DNA of 64,000 nt, taken from Nitrososphaerales archaeon (GTDB taxonomy: Archaea > Thermoproteota > Nitrososphaeria > Nitrososphaerales > Gagatemarchaeaceae). Shown one piece after another: positions 31,852 to 39,690 of this stretch (position 1 is the first letter of the stretch; each line of letters opens with the position of its first letter). Below the pieces are notes generated by a model. The model made no database searches. It saw only the letters and a program-made list of their open reading frames with translations, and was not told the origin of the DNA. Both the position numbers and the translations under genes were made by a program. The stretch spans positions 1 to 64,000 of the forward strand of contig JAJTZB010000006.1 in assembly GCA_032906765.1 (NCBI GenBank), in the 5' to 3' direction.

Positions 31852-32328
31852 TCAGCCGAATCGAATTGTCGTCCCGACGTTTATTCCATTCATTCTGGCG
31901 AACCCAGCCTTCGCTTCGATGACGTAGTTCGCAAGGGCGGTGGGGTAGTAGTTCGGGCACCCGACTGGGAGGTAGCAGCTCTGGGCCCCTGTCACTAGGT
32001 AGACGACGACCCCGGAGGTCCCGGTGGCGTTGATCCAGATTATGTCTAGGCTGGAGTTCGTGTCGTACATCCAGAACGGATAGTTACTAGGCTCTGGGAA
32101 GATGAAGAGCATCGTTGTCGTGTCTGTTATCTTCCTGTTCATCAGGCCGGCCTGCCTTTCGCTCTGGGTTGTGGCCAAGTATGTGATCTGGAATGTCTTG
32201 CCGTTCGCAGTGAAGCTTGACGGCAGCGGTGAGACGCGGGCGTTCCCGGGGGCGCTGAAGAGATAGTATCCGATGGCCAGCGACAGCGACACCACAATAG
32301 CGAGTGAGATGAGTGCCTTGGGGCTCAT
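31852..32328 (-). CDS. DUF192 secreted/anchored protein
   Basis: A 158-aa protein with one N-terminal hydrophobic segment (ALISLAIVVSLSLAIGYYLF, signal or anchor) and a DUF192 domain. The domain shows the family pattern YLATTQSERQAGLMNRK, then MLFIFPEP and FWMYDTNSSLDIIWIN. DUF192 proteins are small extracytoplasmic beta-barrels of unknown role. ATG 32328 gives a clean signal sequence; the longer frame overlaps the ABC permease gene. Confidence 0.8.
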   Translation of the reverse strand: MSPKALISLAIVVSLSLAIGYYLFSAPGNARVSPLPSSFTANGKTFQITYLATTQSERQAGLMNRKITDTTTMLFIFPEPSNYPFWMYDTNSSLDIIWINATGTSGVVVYLVTGAQSCYLPVGCPNYYPTALANYVIEAKAGFARMNGINVGTTIRFG

Positions 32329-32419
32329 CCGAGATGGCAGGCGGAGGGTGTTATGAGAATCTGCTTGGAACCATCGTCCCTTGGTCATAACGGCTGGTCG
32401 CTCGTTCCCCCCGGCTCTT

Positions 32420-33184
32420 CTAAGGTTCCCTCCACCTGGCCTTGAATAGGGCGAGTGATAGGAAAGCAACGGTGAGCGCTGGCAGTGCGAGCCAGCTGAG
32501 GGTCAGCTGCGAAGCGTTGACCTGTATCCCAATCGCGTTCTGCAGCAGAATCGAAGCGTGGGTCGTGGGTACGAGTTCAGCCAACCACCTGAACTGGCTT
32601 GGGATGACCTGGATAGGATAGAACACAGGAGGAAGAACAGACACGAGAATAGAAAGGAAAGAGATCGTGATGAAAGCCGTGCGTGTATTGAGAACATAGG
32701 TTGATAGGAAGAAGCCGATGGAGCTGGTCGTGATCCATGTTAGGAGTATCACTCCCAGTATCTCCAACAACGAGACTGCGGTAATTCCAGCCACGGTGTA
32801 CCCAATTATGATTAGGAGTATGATTAGCGGAGGTGAAGCGAAGGCGAGCTCGGAGAGAGCCACGGCGACCATGTACGTCATCGCTGAAACGGGAGAGGCG
32901 ACGACCATGGCCTGGAACTTGTGTTCGATCTTGAAGCTGGTAAGGTCCGCTCCAAGGATCAATCCCTGTTGAGCCACGGTCATGGCCATGGCGCCCGCCA
33001 GTCCGTATATGATGGCGTCGCCCCTTCCGGTGACGAACAGGATGAAGAGTATTGTGAAAGGTGTAGCGAAGACGAACGGCAGGAGGGTGGGTATCCTGAT
33101 TATCGGTAGTATGCCCGCGTAGTACGTCAGAGCCCCGATTGTCCTGAGCTTACGCCAGGCTCTCTGGAAAAACGGATCGCTCAT
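32420..33184 (-). CDS. ABC-2 type transporter permease
   Basis: A 254-aa integral membrane protein with six predicted helices (for example TLLPFVFATPFTILFILFV, LIILLIIIGYTVAGI, FITISFLSILVSVLPPVF), the ABC-2 export architecture. It overlaps the ATPase gene by 4 nt (ATGA), forming a two-gene exporter. The substrate (drug, lipid or polysaccharide) cannot be told from sequence. Confidence 0.85.
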   Translation of the reverse strand: MSDPFFQRAWRKLRTIGALTYYAGILPIIRIPTLLPFVFATPFTILFILFVTGRGDAIIYGLAGAMAMTVAQQGLILGADLTSFKIEHKFQAMVVASPVSAMTYMVAVALSELAFASPPLIILLIIIGYTVAGITAVSLLEILGVILLTWITTSSIGFFLSTYVLNTRTAFITISFLSILVSVLPPVFYPIQVIPSQFRWLAELVPTTHASILLQNAIGIQVNASQLTLSWLALPALTVAFLSLALFKARWREP

Positions 33185-34140
33185 TTCTGCATCACCCCGC
33201 CACCAGGCATCTCCTGGACTGTCTCCTCCTCGATGTCACTCCCTACCAGTTCCACGAATATGTCATCCAAGGTGATTGGTGAGATGGCTACAGCAGCCTT
33301 CCTTCGGAGCGCCTCCCTGCTGAGTTCTTCTGCCACTTTTTCCTCCACGAAAAGCCTCGAGAGGTAGCCTGCCTTCGTCACCTTGCCGTAGGCCTCCAGC
33401 TCGTCACTGGAGAACCCGTCGGAGACATCGACGCGAATCTTCGAGCTGAGGTGCTTGGAACGGATGTCCGCCATGCTCCCGTTTGTGAGTACTTTTCCTC
33501 GGTCGACAATCGCCAGCTCGTCAGAGATGGCCTCGGCCTCGTCCATGTAGTGGGTCGTGAGAACGATGGTCTTGCCCTCCTCTTTCGTCAGTCGTATCAA
33601 CTCCTTCCAGACTCGGCGCCTTCCCAGCGGGTCGAGACCTATCGTCGGCTCGTCCAGGAACAGAAGGTCGGCGTCACAGGCGATGCACATCGCTATGAGA
33701 ATCCGTTGACGCAATCCGCCGGAGAGGTCTTGCGAGGGCATCTTCGCGAACTCGCTGAGCTCCAGCGTGTTGAGGACCTTCTTCGCCTTCGTCATTGCCT
33801 CGGAATGGCTGTCCCCTCTCATCATCAGCGTCAGCATCACGTGATCGAGCGGGTTGAGCATCCAGAGAGGCCTGGCCTCCTGGGGAGTGATTGCTATTCG
33901 CCGCCTTACCTCGCGGGCCTCCTTGACCACGTCTTTGCCGAAGATGGTGACTCTCCCGGACGTCGGCAGCAGCTCCGTTGACGCTATTCTCAGGAAGGTG
34001 GTCTTGCCGGCGCCGTTCCGGCCGAGCAGGGTGAAGATCTGGCCTGGCTTAACTTTGAGCTGCAGGTTGTCGAGAGCTGGCTCCCGCTTGCCCTTGTAGT
34101 ACTTGACTAGTCCGTCCGCTTGTAGAATAGGGTTCGCCAA
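33181..34140 (-). CDS. ABC-2 exporter ATP-binding protein
   Basis: A 319-aa ATPase: Walker A LLGRNGAGKTTFLRI (near residue 37), Q-loop ITPQEARPLW, signature DLSGGLRQR, Walker B LLFLDEPTIGLDP and switch His in LTTHYMDEAEA. A C-terminal domain of about 100 residues follows, as in DrrA-like drug exporters. It drives the downstream permease. TAATATAC on the minus strand at 34180-34189 is a likely promoter. Confidence 0.92.
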   Translation of the reverse strand: MANPILQADGLVKYYKGKREPALDNLQLKVKPGQIFTLLGRNGAGKTTFLRIASTELLPTSGRVTIFGKDVVKEAREVRRRIAITPQEARPLWMLNPLDHVMLTLMMRGDSHSEAMTKAKKVLNTLELSEFAKMPSQDLSGGLRQRILIAMCIACDADLLFLDEPTIGLDPLGRRRVWKELIRLTKEEGKTIVLTTHYMDEAEAISDELAIVDRGKVLTNGSMADIRSKHLSSKIRVDVSDGFSSDELEAYGKVTKAGYLSRLFVEEKVAEELSREALRRKAAVAISPITLDDIFVELVGSDIEEETVQEMPGGGVMQK

Positions 34141-34179
34141 GCAGGGTCGACCTCATCGAGCGCTGCATATCTGTTCACC

Positions 34180-34189
34180 AGTATATTAG
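34180..34189 (-). promoter_or_regulatory. TATA box of the ABC exporter operon
   Basis: On the minus strand the sequence reads GCTAATATAC about 44 nt before the ATPase start. Confidence 0.45.
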
Positions 34190-34241
34190 CGGTCTCACAA
34201 GTGGCGGAAGGATTCCCGAGGGACTTCGCGGCGTATCGGGT

Positions 34242-36716
34242 TCATTGCGCATCTGAAGTGATGAATGCGAATGGGTTAGGAGTAGCCGATGGTACTGCAC
34301 CTCCAGTCAAGAACCCCAATAGGCTCGTGGCTGACTCCCTGTACGCTTCTACTAGGGTTAGCAGGCGATTCGCGTAGACCACCAGCGTCTCGTCCGCGTC
34401 CCTTCCTGCCCTGTCAAGAACCGTCCTGCCGCTGTCGGCCGGGTAGTAGAAGGTCGAACCGCGCCTATCCTTCTCCAGCCTGAAGTCCCTCCACGTGATG
34501 CCCCCGTTTAGAATGACCGTCAGGAGCACCTCCCTGTCTGCGAACTTGAAGGGGTCGATCATGTCGAGTAGCAGGCCCATCCCACGCGAATTGTAGTGCT
34601 CCCGGTGGAGGAAGCCGTCGCACGTCCCTTCGAATCCCACTTCCGCGTTTACGCGCTCGGCCTGCCGGAGCCTTCTCTGGTGGAGGTAGTTTATCGCAGC
34701 GTCCACTGCCGAGTACCCTCTCGCTCTCCCCGCCGGGTCCCCGACGTACTCCCGCACGAACCTTGACCTCTTCCTGGGGCCGAACCACTGGAGGGTCTTC
34801 TTCACTGCTAGATCATAACAGCGCCAATACTGTTTCATGATCAAGGCCTCGTAAGTGAGGAGGCTTGTCGGAGCGGCGTCCTTGATGATCGTTAGGTACT
34901 TCTCCTGCAGGGCGACGGCCTGACCCGCTTCGTGTGCGTCCAACTTCGCGAACGTCGCAATCCTTCGTGTAGCGTTCAATGCGTTCTGTGCCATTGCGAT
35001 TGAGAAGTGTCTGGCGATGTCCGTCGACAGGGCGAGCCTGTCTACTTTCTCCTGCAGGGCCTGATTGAACCGAGGCCATACGCGAGGTGGTTCTTCCGCC
35101 TGTTCTTCTGCTCCTACGGCCATCATGTCTAGGTCTTCGGCTTCCGTCCCCCTTTCGAGCATGCGGGGGAGCCTCCCAGCCATCTCCTGCTTCCAAGCTT
35201 CCAAATCCGCGTCGGCATCGCCCCCCGTCACCTCGCGGTACAGCCTGTCGTACTCATGGTTGTAGGCTGTCATGACCTTGACCCTGTCCCTGAACCTCAC
35301 GTATCTCGTCCCGCAGTTCCTGCACGTTGTCGCGAACCCACCCTGAGCAAGCCCTTCGCCACAGATTCCGCACTTCTCGGGGACCGCCTTCCTTGTGTGA
35401 TCTCTCTTCTTGTCGATAAAGCGCACGCACGCAGACGAGTGCGGTCCTATCCTCGAGGCATATCTCATCTTGTGAATCTCGAACAGCGTGACTGGAGATC
35501 CCGCCTGCTTCCACCTTTCGTCGAAGAACACCCGCTTCTTGTTGACCAGCCACCACAGCCTGCACCTCCCCCTCACAGGCACATAGAAGGCGCACTGGCC
35601 GCAGCGCTCCTCCAGGAAAGGTGCCTTGCCCGGTTGGAAGTAGGCAGCGGCGGGCCTGCCCACCTCCCTGAACCACGTGCGCGTTTCCAGCTTCCCCTCC
35701 GCAGCCAGGCCGTCCATCACCCTGCGGAGATGTCTCGTCGGCGGGTTGAGCAGCCCCAGCCACTGCCGGTCGCTGACGGAGTCCTGGCTCCTGTAGACCT
35801 TCTCGAGCCTCGGGTCACCGGCCTTGTTCAGCTCGCCAAGCCACTTCGCTGCCTCCTCCGCCTCGTCCGGGACGGTCTCCCACCCCCTCCTTGCGACGTC
35901 CTGTAGCACCCTCTCCGCGAGCATTCCGTCGGGAACCTCCAGCTCCCGTCTGAACCTCCTCTCCCGCCCGAACCGCTGCTCGATTTGCCCAGGCTTGCCG
36001 TCGACGTAGTCTCCTGGGATAGCTGGCACCATGCCCTGCACTAGCTCCTCGTCTAGCTCGTCGAGGCGGAGACGCGGGTGGTCCTTCGAGATGCGCCAGT
36101 GGTACCTGTACCGCTCCATCGTCTTGTCCAGTAGCTCTCTGGGGATTGAGACGAACGTGTGTGACGCCAGCCCCGTCAGCTCCGGCCGCGACAACCTCGT
36201 GCCGTAGAGAAGCGCCCTCAGGACCTCCATGGCCCTGGTCTCGTCAGGCGCCGAGAGTTCGCCGCGGGCTGGCTTCGCGACAACTACTACCCGGCGCACC
36301 TTCGCCATCAGCCTCACAAGCAGGCCGTCGATGTACCCTCCACGCTCCTTGTCTGAGACGGCGGAGAGCGGTTCGATGAGGATGATTGTGTGGAATGCCC
36401 TGAACCGCTGGGTGCGCATGTACCATCGGAACCACTCCTCGTAGCTGCCGACGAGGACACGTCGGTGAGGATAGCCGAACCTCTTCTGCGCAAGCACGCC
36501 CGACCAGTGGTAGTCCTTCTCCGGCTCGAGGTGCTCAGAGCCCAATCTCGGAAGTGCCTCCAGGACAGCCTCGTCGACCATTAGCGCCACCCTGCTCAGT
36601 TTTCTAATCTGCAAACTCTCGAAGACGGTCCTCGCCAACTCCTCGGCGGGGAAGCTCCCGTCGGCCTTGAAGCGGATGAGACGCACGGAAGCGCCCCGTT
36701 TAGGCTCAAATGGCAA
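34242..36716 (-). CDS. Large stand-alone Cas1-domain protein
   Basis: An 824-aa protein whose residues ~555-745 match the Cas1 integrase helical domain. The Cas1 Glu motif is LLTYEALIMKQYW (Glu623). The His motif is DGFLHREHYNSRG (His704), and the Asp motif is MGLLLDMIDPFKF (Asp718). His-Asp spacing is 14, as in Cas1, and INYLHQRRL precedes. Residues 1-150 look Rossmann-like. A winged helix appears near 305-345. Cys372/375/385/430 and Cys449/452/465/468 form metal-binding clusters. Typical Cas1 is ~330 aa. No CRISPR array, cas2, cas4 or polB lies in the window, so it is neither a standard adaptation module nor a typical casposon. It starts at TTG 36716, divergent from the ECW pair. Confidence 0.75.
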   Translation of the reverse strand: MPFEPKRGASVRLIRFKADGSFPAEELARTVFESLQIRKLSRVALMVDEAVLEALPRLGSEHLEPEKDYHWSGVLAQKRFGYPHRRVLVGSYEEWFRWYMRTQRFRAFHTIILIEPLSAVSDKERGGYIDGLLVRLMAKVRRVVVVAKPARGELSAPDETRAMEVLRALLYGTRLSRPELTGLASHTFVSIPRELLDKTMERYRYHWRISKDHPRLRLDELDEELVQGMVPAIPGDYVDGKPGQIEQRFGRERRFRRELEVPDGMLAERVLQDVARRGWETVPDEAEEAAKWLGELNKAGDPRLEKVYRSQDSVSDRQWLGLLNPPTRHLRRVMDGLAAEGKLETRTWFREVGRPAAAYFQPGKAPFLEERCGQCAFYVPVRGRCRLWWLVNKKRVFFDERWKQAGSPVTLFEIHKMRYASRIGPHSSACVRFIDKKRDHTRKAVPEKCGICGEGLAQGGFATTCRNCGTRYVRFRDRVKVMTAYNHEYDRLYREVTGGDADADLEAWKQEMAGRLPRMLERGTEAEDLDMMAVGAEEQAEEPPRVWPRFNQALQEKVDRLALSTDIARHFSIAMAQNALNATRRIATFAKLDAHEAGQAVALQEKYLTIIKDAAPTSLLTYEALIMKQYWRCYDLAVKKTLQWFGPRKRSRFVREYVGDPAGRARGYSAVDAAINYLHQRRLRQAERVNAEVGFEGTCDGFLHREHYNSRGMGLLLDMIDPFKFADREVLLTVILNGGITWRDFRLEKDRRGSTFYYPADSGRTVLDRAGRDADETLVVYANRLLTLVEAYRESATSLLGFLTGGAVPSATPNPFAFITSDAQ

Positions 36717-36764
36717 GATTCTAGCTCTGTTTAGCTAGATGCGGAAGATAAAACCTTTGTGGTG

Positions 36765-36773
36765 CTTATTAAG
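36765..36773 (+). promoter_or_regulatory. TATA box of the ECW-ECW-HNH operon (locus C)
   Basis: CTTATTAAG is centred 24-26 nt before ATG 36793. On the other strand GTTTTATCTTCC (36747-36757) may serve the Cas1-domain gene, so both promoters share the 76-nt intergenic region. Confidence 0.5.
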
Positions 36774-36792
36774 AGCGTTTCTATTCTCTTTC

Positions 36793-37227
36793 ATGTCTTC
36801 AAGCTGGATGTCGAAGATGCACGCGCTGGTGCCTCTAACCGAGCAAGAGGAGTCGGTCCAGGACTTCCTGAATCTGAAAGCCATCCCGTACGCCGCACAC
36901 AGGGTCTTCCCCGTCGCGCAGCGTGTCTATGTGGTCGACTTCTACTTGCCGTTGCAGAAGCTCGCCGTTGAATGCTGGAGGAGCAACAGCCGGAGAGGGG
37001 TCGCTCTCACCTGGGTCGAGAAGAATGCCTGCTACGTCGACTGGAAATTCGAACGAATCAAGGGGACCGACCCCACCATCAGCTGCCTGGCCTTCGTGCA
37101 AGTCGTGAGCGCGGGAGCGGAGGTGGTCAGACAATACATTGGACCAGTGCTGGATCACGCCGACGCCGTCTGCTGCTCCATGGAGGAGTTCGCCGAGACG
37201 TTGAGGGCCTGGTGCGGGGTCGAGTGA
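36793..37227 (+). CDS. ECW-family nuclease-like protein 1 (locus C)
   Basis: A 144-aa protein with LTEQEESVQDFL, HRVFPVAQRVYVVDFYL, LAVECWRSNSRRGVALTWVE, KNACYVDWKFERIK and a C-terminal EEFAETLRAWCGVE. The order strand-Asp-(10)-Glu-Cys-Trp resembles the VDFYLP ... LAVE core of PD-(D/E)XK nucleases (Vsr/DUF559-like), but Trp replaces the catalytic Lys. I do not know a named family; 'ECW' is my label. ATG 36793 fits the TATA box. The stop overlaps the next ECW gene by 4 nt. Confidence 0.6.
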   Translation: MSSSWMSKMHALVPLTEQEESVQDFLNLKAIPYAAHRVFPVAQRVYVVDFYLPLQKLAVECWRSNSRRGVALTWVEKNACYVDWKFERIKGTDPTISCLAFVQVVSAGAEVVRQYIGPVLDHADAVCCSMEEFAETLRAWCGVE

Positions 37228-37703
37228 CGGAGCCGGGAGCGTTCGACGGTCTGCGCTGCGTGGATGATGGACGTGACGTGGGTGCGGCGCCCGTTGTGAA
37301 CACCGCTACGCTGACCGAGCAGGAGGAGCAGGTTGATGACATCCTCCTCCAGTATGGGGTGACCCACCTGACACACGCGGTCTTCCCTGTCAAGAACAGG
37401 ATGTACGTGGTCGACTTCTTCCTAAGCGGCAGCAGAACGATTCTGGAGTGTTGGAGAAGCATCAACAGGAGGGGCGTCGCCCTGACATGGGTCGAGAAAA
37501 ACGCAGCCTATGTCGATTTGAAGTTCAAGAGGATCAAAGCCGCTTATCCAGACATTCGATCTATCGCGCTTGTGGAAGTGGCACAGGCGAAGGTCGACTT
37601 GGTGAGGGAGTACGTGGAGCCGGTGATGGAGCACGCGGATACTCTCTGTTGTTCGATGGACGAGCTAGCCGAAACCATCAGGCGTTTGTGTGGAGTCGAA
37701 TAA
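37224..37703 (+). CDS. ECW-family nuclease-like protein 2 (locus C)
   Basis: A 159-aa paralogue of the preceding gene, co-translated with it (GTGA overlap). It has LTEQEEQVDDIL (near 30), HAVFPVKNRMYVVDFFL with Asp64, TILECWRS with Glu75, RRGVALTWVEKNAAYVDLKF, a strand SIALVEVAQAKVD, and the tail CCSMDELAETIRRLCGVE. The ~29 N-terminal residues are extra. The two copies differ by roughly half their residues, so they are old duplicates and may form a heterodimer. The HNH gene starts 2 nt after its stop. Confidence 0.6.
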   Translation: MTEPGAFDGLRCVDDGRDVGAAPVVNTATLTEQEEQVDDILLQYGVTHLTHAVFPVKNRMYVVDFFLSGSRTILECWRSINRRGVALTWVEKNAAYVDLKFKRIKAAYPDIRSIALVEVAQAKVDLVREYVEPVMEHADTLCCSMDELAETIRRLCGVE

Positions 37704-37705
37704 GA

Positions 37706-38545
37706 ATGCCAGGACCGCTGAAGTGTCTGAGAAGCTGTGTTACCTGTGGTCAACAGTTCCGACCTAACAACTGGAAACAACGGTACTGCGTGTCATGCGG
37801 CCGAATCCACGAGACAGAGCACGTAAGAGAATATGAAAGAACCTACCGCGAAGCACATGAAGAAACCATCAGGACGCAGGCAAGAGCGCGGTGGGCAGAA
37901 CGAAAGGCAGGGCGACCACTGAAAATGAAAGGGCACCGCCGCAGTGTACCGAAGTTGCTCAAGACTTGCTTGCGCTGCGGCGTGGACTATTTGCCAGGCA
38001 ACGGCAATCAGAAGTTCTGCGGACCCTGTCGACCACTAGCTTTCAAGGAGTTGCGCCGTGCAGACCATCAGGAATGGCTCAAGAGGAACCGGGAGAAGGC
38101 CAGGCAGTCGAATTTGAAATACTGCGCGAGGGAATCCGTTCGTGCCAAGATGAAGGCGTACCGCGTCGAGTACGAAGACAAGATTAGGCGGGCGGTGCTG
38201 GGTCACTACTCCAACGGAACGTTGGCTTGCGTGTGTTGTGGAGAGTCGGAGATTGATTTCCTGACCTTGGATCATGTGAACAACGACGGCGGAAAGGTGA
38301 GGAGGCAGCTTTTCGGGAGACCCAATACGGGCGGAGTTCCGTATTATCGCTGGGTTCTCAAGAATGGCTTCCCGAGTAACCTTCAGACACTGTGCTACAA
38401 CTGCAATTGCAGCAAAGGAAAACACGGGGAGTGCGTCCATAAGCACAAGGGGCCTCTGGCGGATGAGGGAGCGATGACTCTTGATAGGTGGGCGGAACTC
38501 AGCCAGGAACCAGGACGCGCCCGGGAGCCGGCCCCGTCGATTTGA
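37706..38545 (+). CDS. HNH endonuclease (locus C)
   Basis: A 279-aa nuclease with two N-terminal zinc ribbons (CVTCGQQF ... YCVSCGR and CLRCGVDY ... FCGPC) and a long basic helical linker. The HNH domain follows: CVCCGESEIDFLTLDHVNNDG, then LFGRPNTGGVPYYRWVLKNG and LCYNCNCSKGKHGECVHK. Metal ligands and the DH pair are intact. It ends the ECW-ECW-HNH operon. Relatives are at 30309 and 47456 (minus strand). It is not within an intron or intein; PCNA follows. Confidence 0.82.
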   Translation: MPGPLKCLRSCVTCGQQFRPNNWKQRYCVSCGRIHETEHVREYERTYREAHEETIRTQARARWAERKAGRPLKMKGHRRSVPKLLKTCLRCGVDYLPGNGNQKFCGPCRPLAFKELRRADHQEWLKRNREKARQSNLKYCARESVRAKMKAYRVEYEDKIRRAVLGHYSNGTLACVCCGESEIDFLTLDHVNNDGGKVRRQLFGRPNTGGVPYYRWVLKNGFPSNLQTLCYNCNCSKGKHGECVHKHKGPLADEGAMTLDRWAELSQEPGRAREPAPSI

Positions 38546-38648
38546 ATCGAGTACGAGACACTTTCAGCCAGATGATCTCTCGGATGAAGACTGACGACGA
38601 ATCCTTATTATCTGTTGCAAACGAGCCTGTTTGAAATCGGGTTAGAGT

Positions 38649-39401
38649 TTGTTCCTGGCCAAGTCCGCGTCTGCCTCTGAATGGAAAGCTGTCGCCGCAG
38701 CTATCAAAACCCTTGTGGAGGAAGCCACTTTCGAGGCGACCACTGAAGGAATCACATTTAGGGCAATGGACCCCTCCCATGTCGCCCTCATCGACCTCCT
38801 GATGCCTGGACCGAGCCTCGAGAAGTTCGAGGTCGATAAGCCGTTCAAGTTTTCTGTTCGGGTAGAAGACCTTGTCAAGCTGATTGGAAGGGCTGACGCC
38901 AAGGATAGCGTAGAGATTTCTGCTGGCGAGAATGATAGCATCATGATCCGCTTCGTCAACGGCTACAAGCGCGAGTTCACCATACATCTGATAGAGAGCA
39001 GCAGCGGCGCAGCCCCCCTGCCGAAGCTGGAATTTGATGTGAAGGCAACACTCACCAAATCGATATTCGAGCGCGTCCTCGGCGACATCTCTGCAGTATC
39101 CGACCAAGTGACCATAGAGGCGCAGAAGGACAAGCTTTCGTTTTCGGGCAAGTCTGACATAGGCAAGGCAGCCATCGCTCTAGAGAAGAACGACGCCGAT
39201 CTCCTAGACCTGCAGGTGAAGGCAGACAGCAAGGCGACGTACTCGGTTGATTATCTCGCGAATGTGGTTAAGAGCGCAGGCAGCGCCTCTGACACGTTAG
39301 TCTTCAGCTTTAGCACGAAGAAACCGATTTTGGCCGAGTTTAAGCTCAACGACTTGGGGACAAGAATACACTTCTTTCTCGCCCCGCGCGTATCGGACTA
39401 G
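38649..39401 (+). CDS. pcn: Sliding clamp PCNA
   Basis: The trimeric DNA clamp that tethers polymerases, ligase and FEN1. The 250-aa two-domain protein shows the conserved FRAMDPSHVALIDL region near residue 40 and the C-terminal IHFFLAPRV. Start TTG 38649 gives MFLAKSAS, the expected N-terminus; a TATA-like CTTATTATC lies about 43 nt upstream. It is intact and full length. Confidence 0.95.
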   Translation: MFLAKSASASEWKAVAAAIKTLVEEATFEATTEGITFRAMDPSHVALIDLLMPGPSLEKFEVDKPFKFSVRVEDLVKLIGRADAKDSVEISAGENDSIMIRFVNGYKREFTIHLIESSSGAAPLPKLEFDVKATLTKSIFERVLGDISAVSDQVTIEAQKDKLSFSGKSDIGKAAIALEKNDADLLDLQVKADSKATYSVDYLANVVKSAGSASDTLVFSFSTKKPILAEFKLNDLGTRIHFFLAPRVSD

Positions 39402-39432
39402 GCCGCGTACCTCTACAAGGAACCCGCGCAAA

Positions 39433-39441
39433 GGTATAAAC
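39433..39441 (+). promoter_or_regulatory. TATA box of a small gene after PCNA
   Basis: GGTATAAAC is a strong TATA match, centred about 36 nt before GTG 39473. Confidence 0.55.
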
Positions 39442-39472
39442 ACGCCCAAGAGGAATTGAAAGGTGGATAGTA

Positions 39473-39604
39473 GTGGATAAGCTCACCGAAAGGAAGAAGG
39501 CCGAGTTGCGGCTCATAGCGGAGTTGACGCTAGACGCCACGCTGGCAGCGGAGGGTAAGCTGTCGAAGCTAGCGGGAAGGACCGAGCCGGCGTCGCGTTC
39601 CTGA
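39473..39604 (+). CDS. Small 43-aa helical protein
   Basis: GTG 39473 opens a 43-codon frame whose product has an amphipathic helix (KKAELRLIAELTLDATLAAE). It has its own TATA box, and codon use is like the core genes. I do not recognise it. It could be a genuine small protein or the start of a truncated gene. Confidence 0.4.
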   Translation: MDKLTERKKAELRLIAELTLDATLAAEGKLSKLAGRTEPASRS

Positions 39605-39690
39605 TGCGTCGGGACAATGTTCGAGTCTGAACGCCTGAGGAAGAGCCGAGGCTGACAGCTTCGTAACCTAGCTTTCTGGATGGATGGCGG

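Noticed and set aside
34242-36716. Typical casposon
   Set aside because: No polB gene, no terminal inverted repeats that I can see, and the N-terminal architecture differs from known casposases.
37448-37705. N-terminal extension of the HNH gene to 37448
   Set aside because: That stretch is a shadow of the second ECW gene. The natural start is ATG 37706, 2 nt after the ECW stop.
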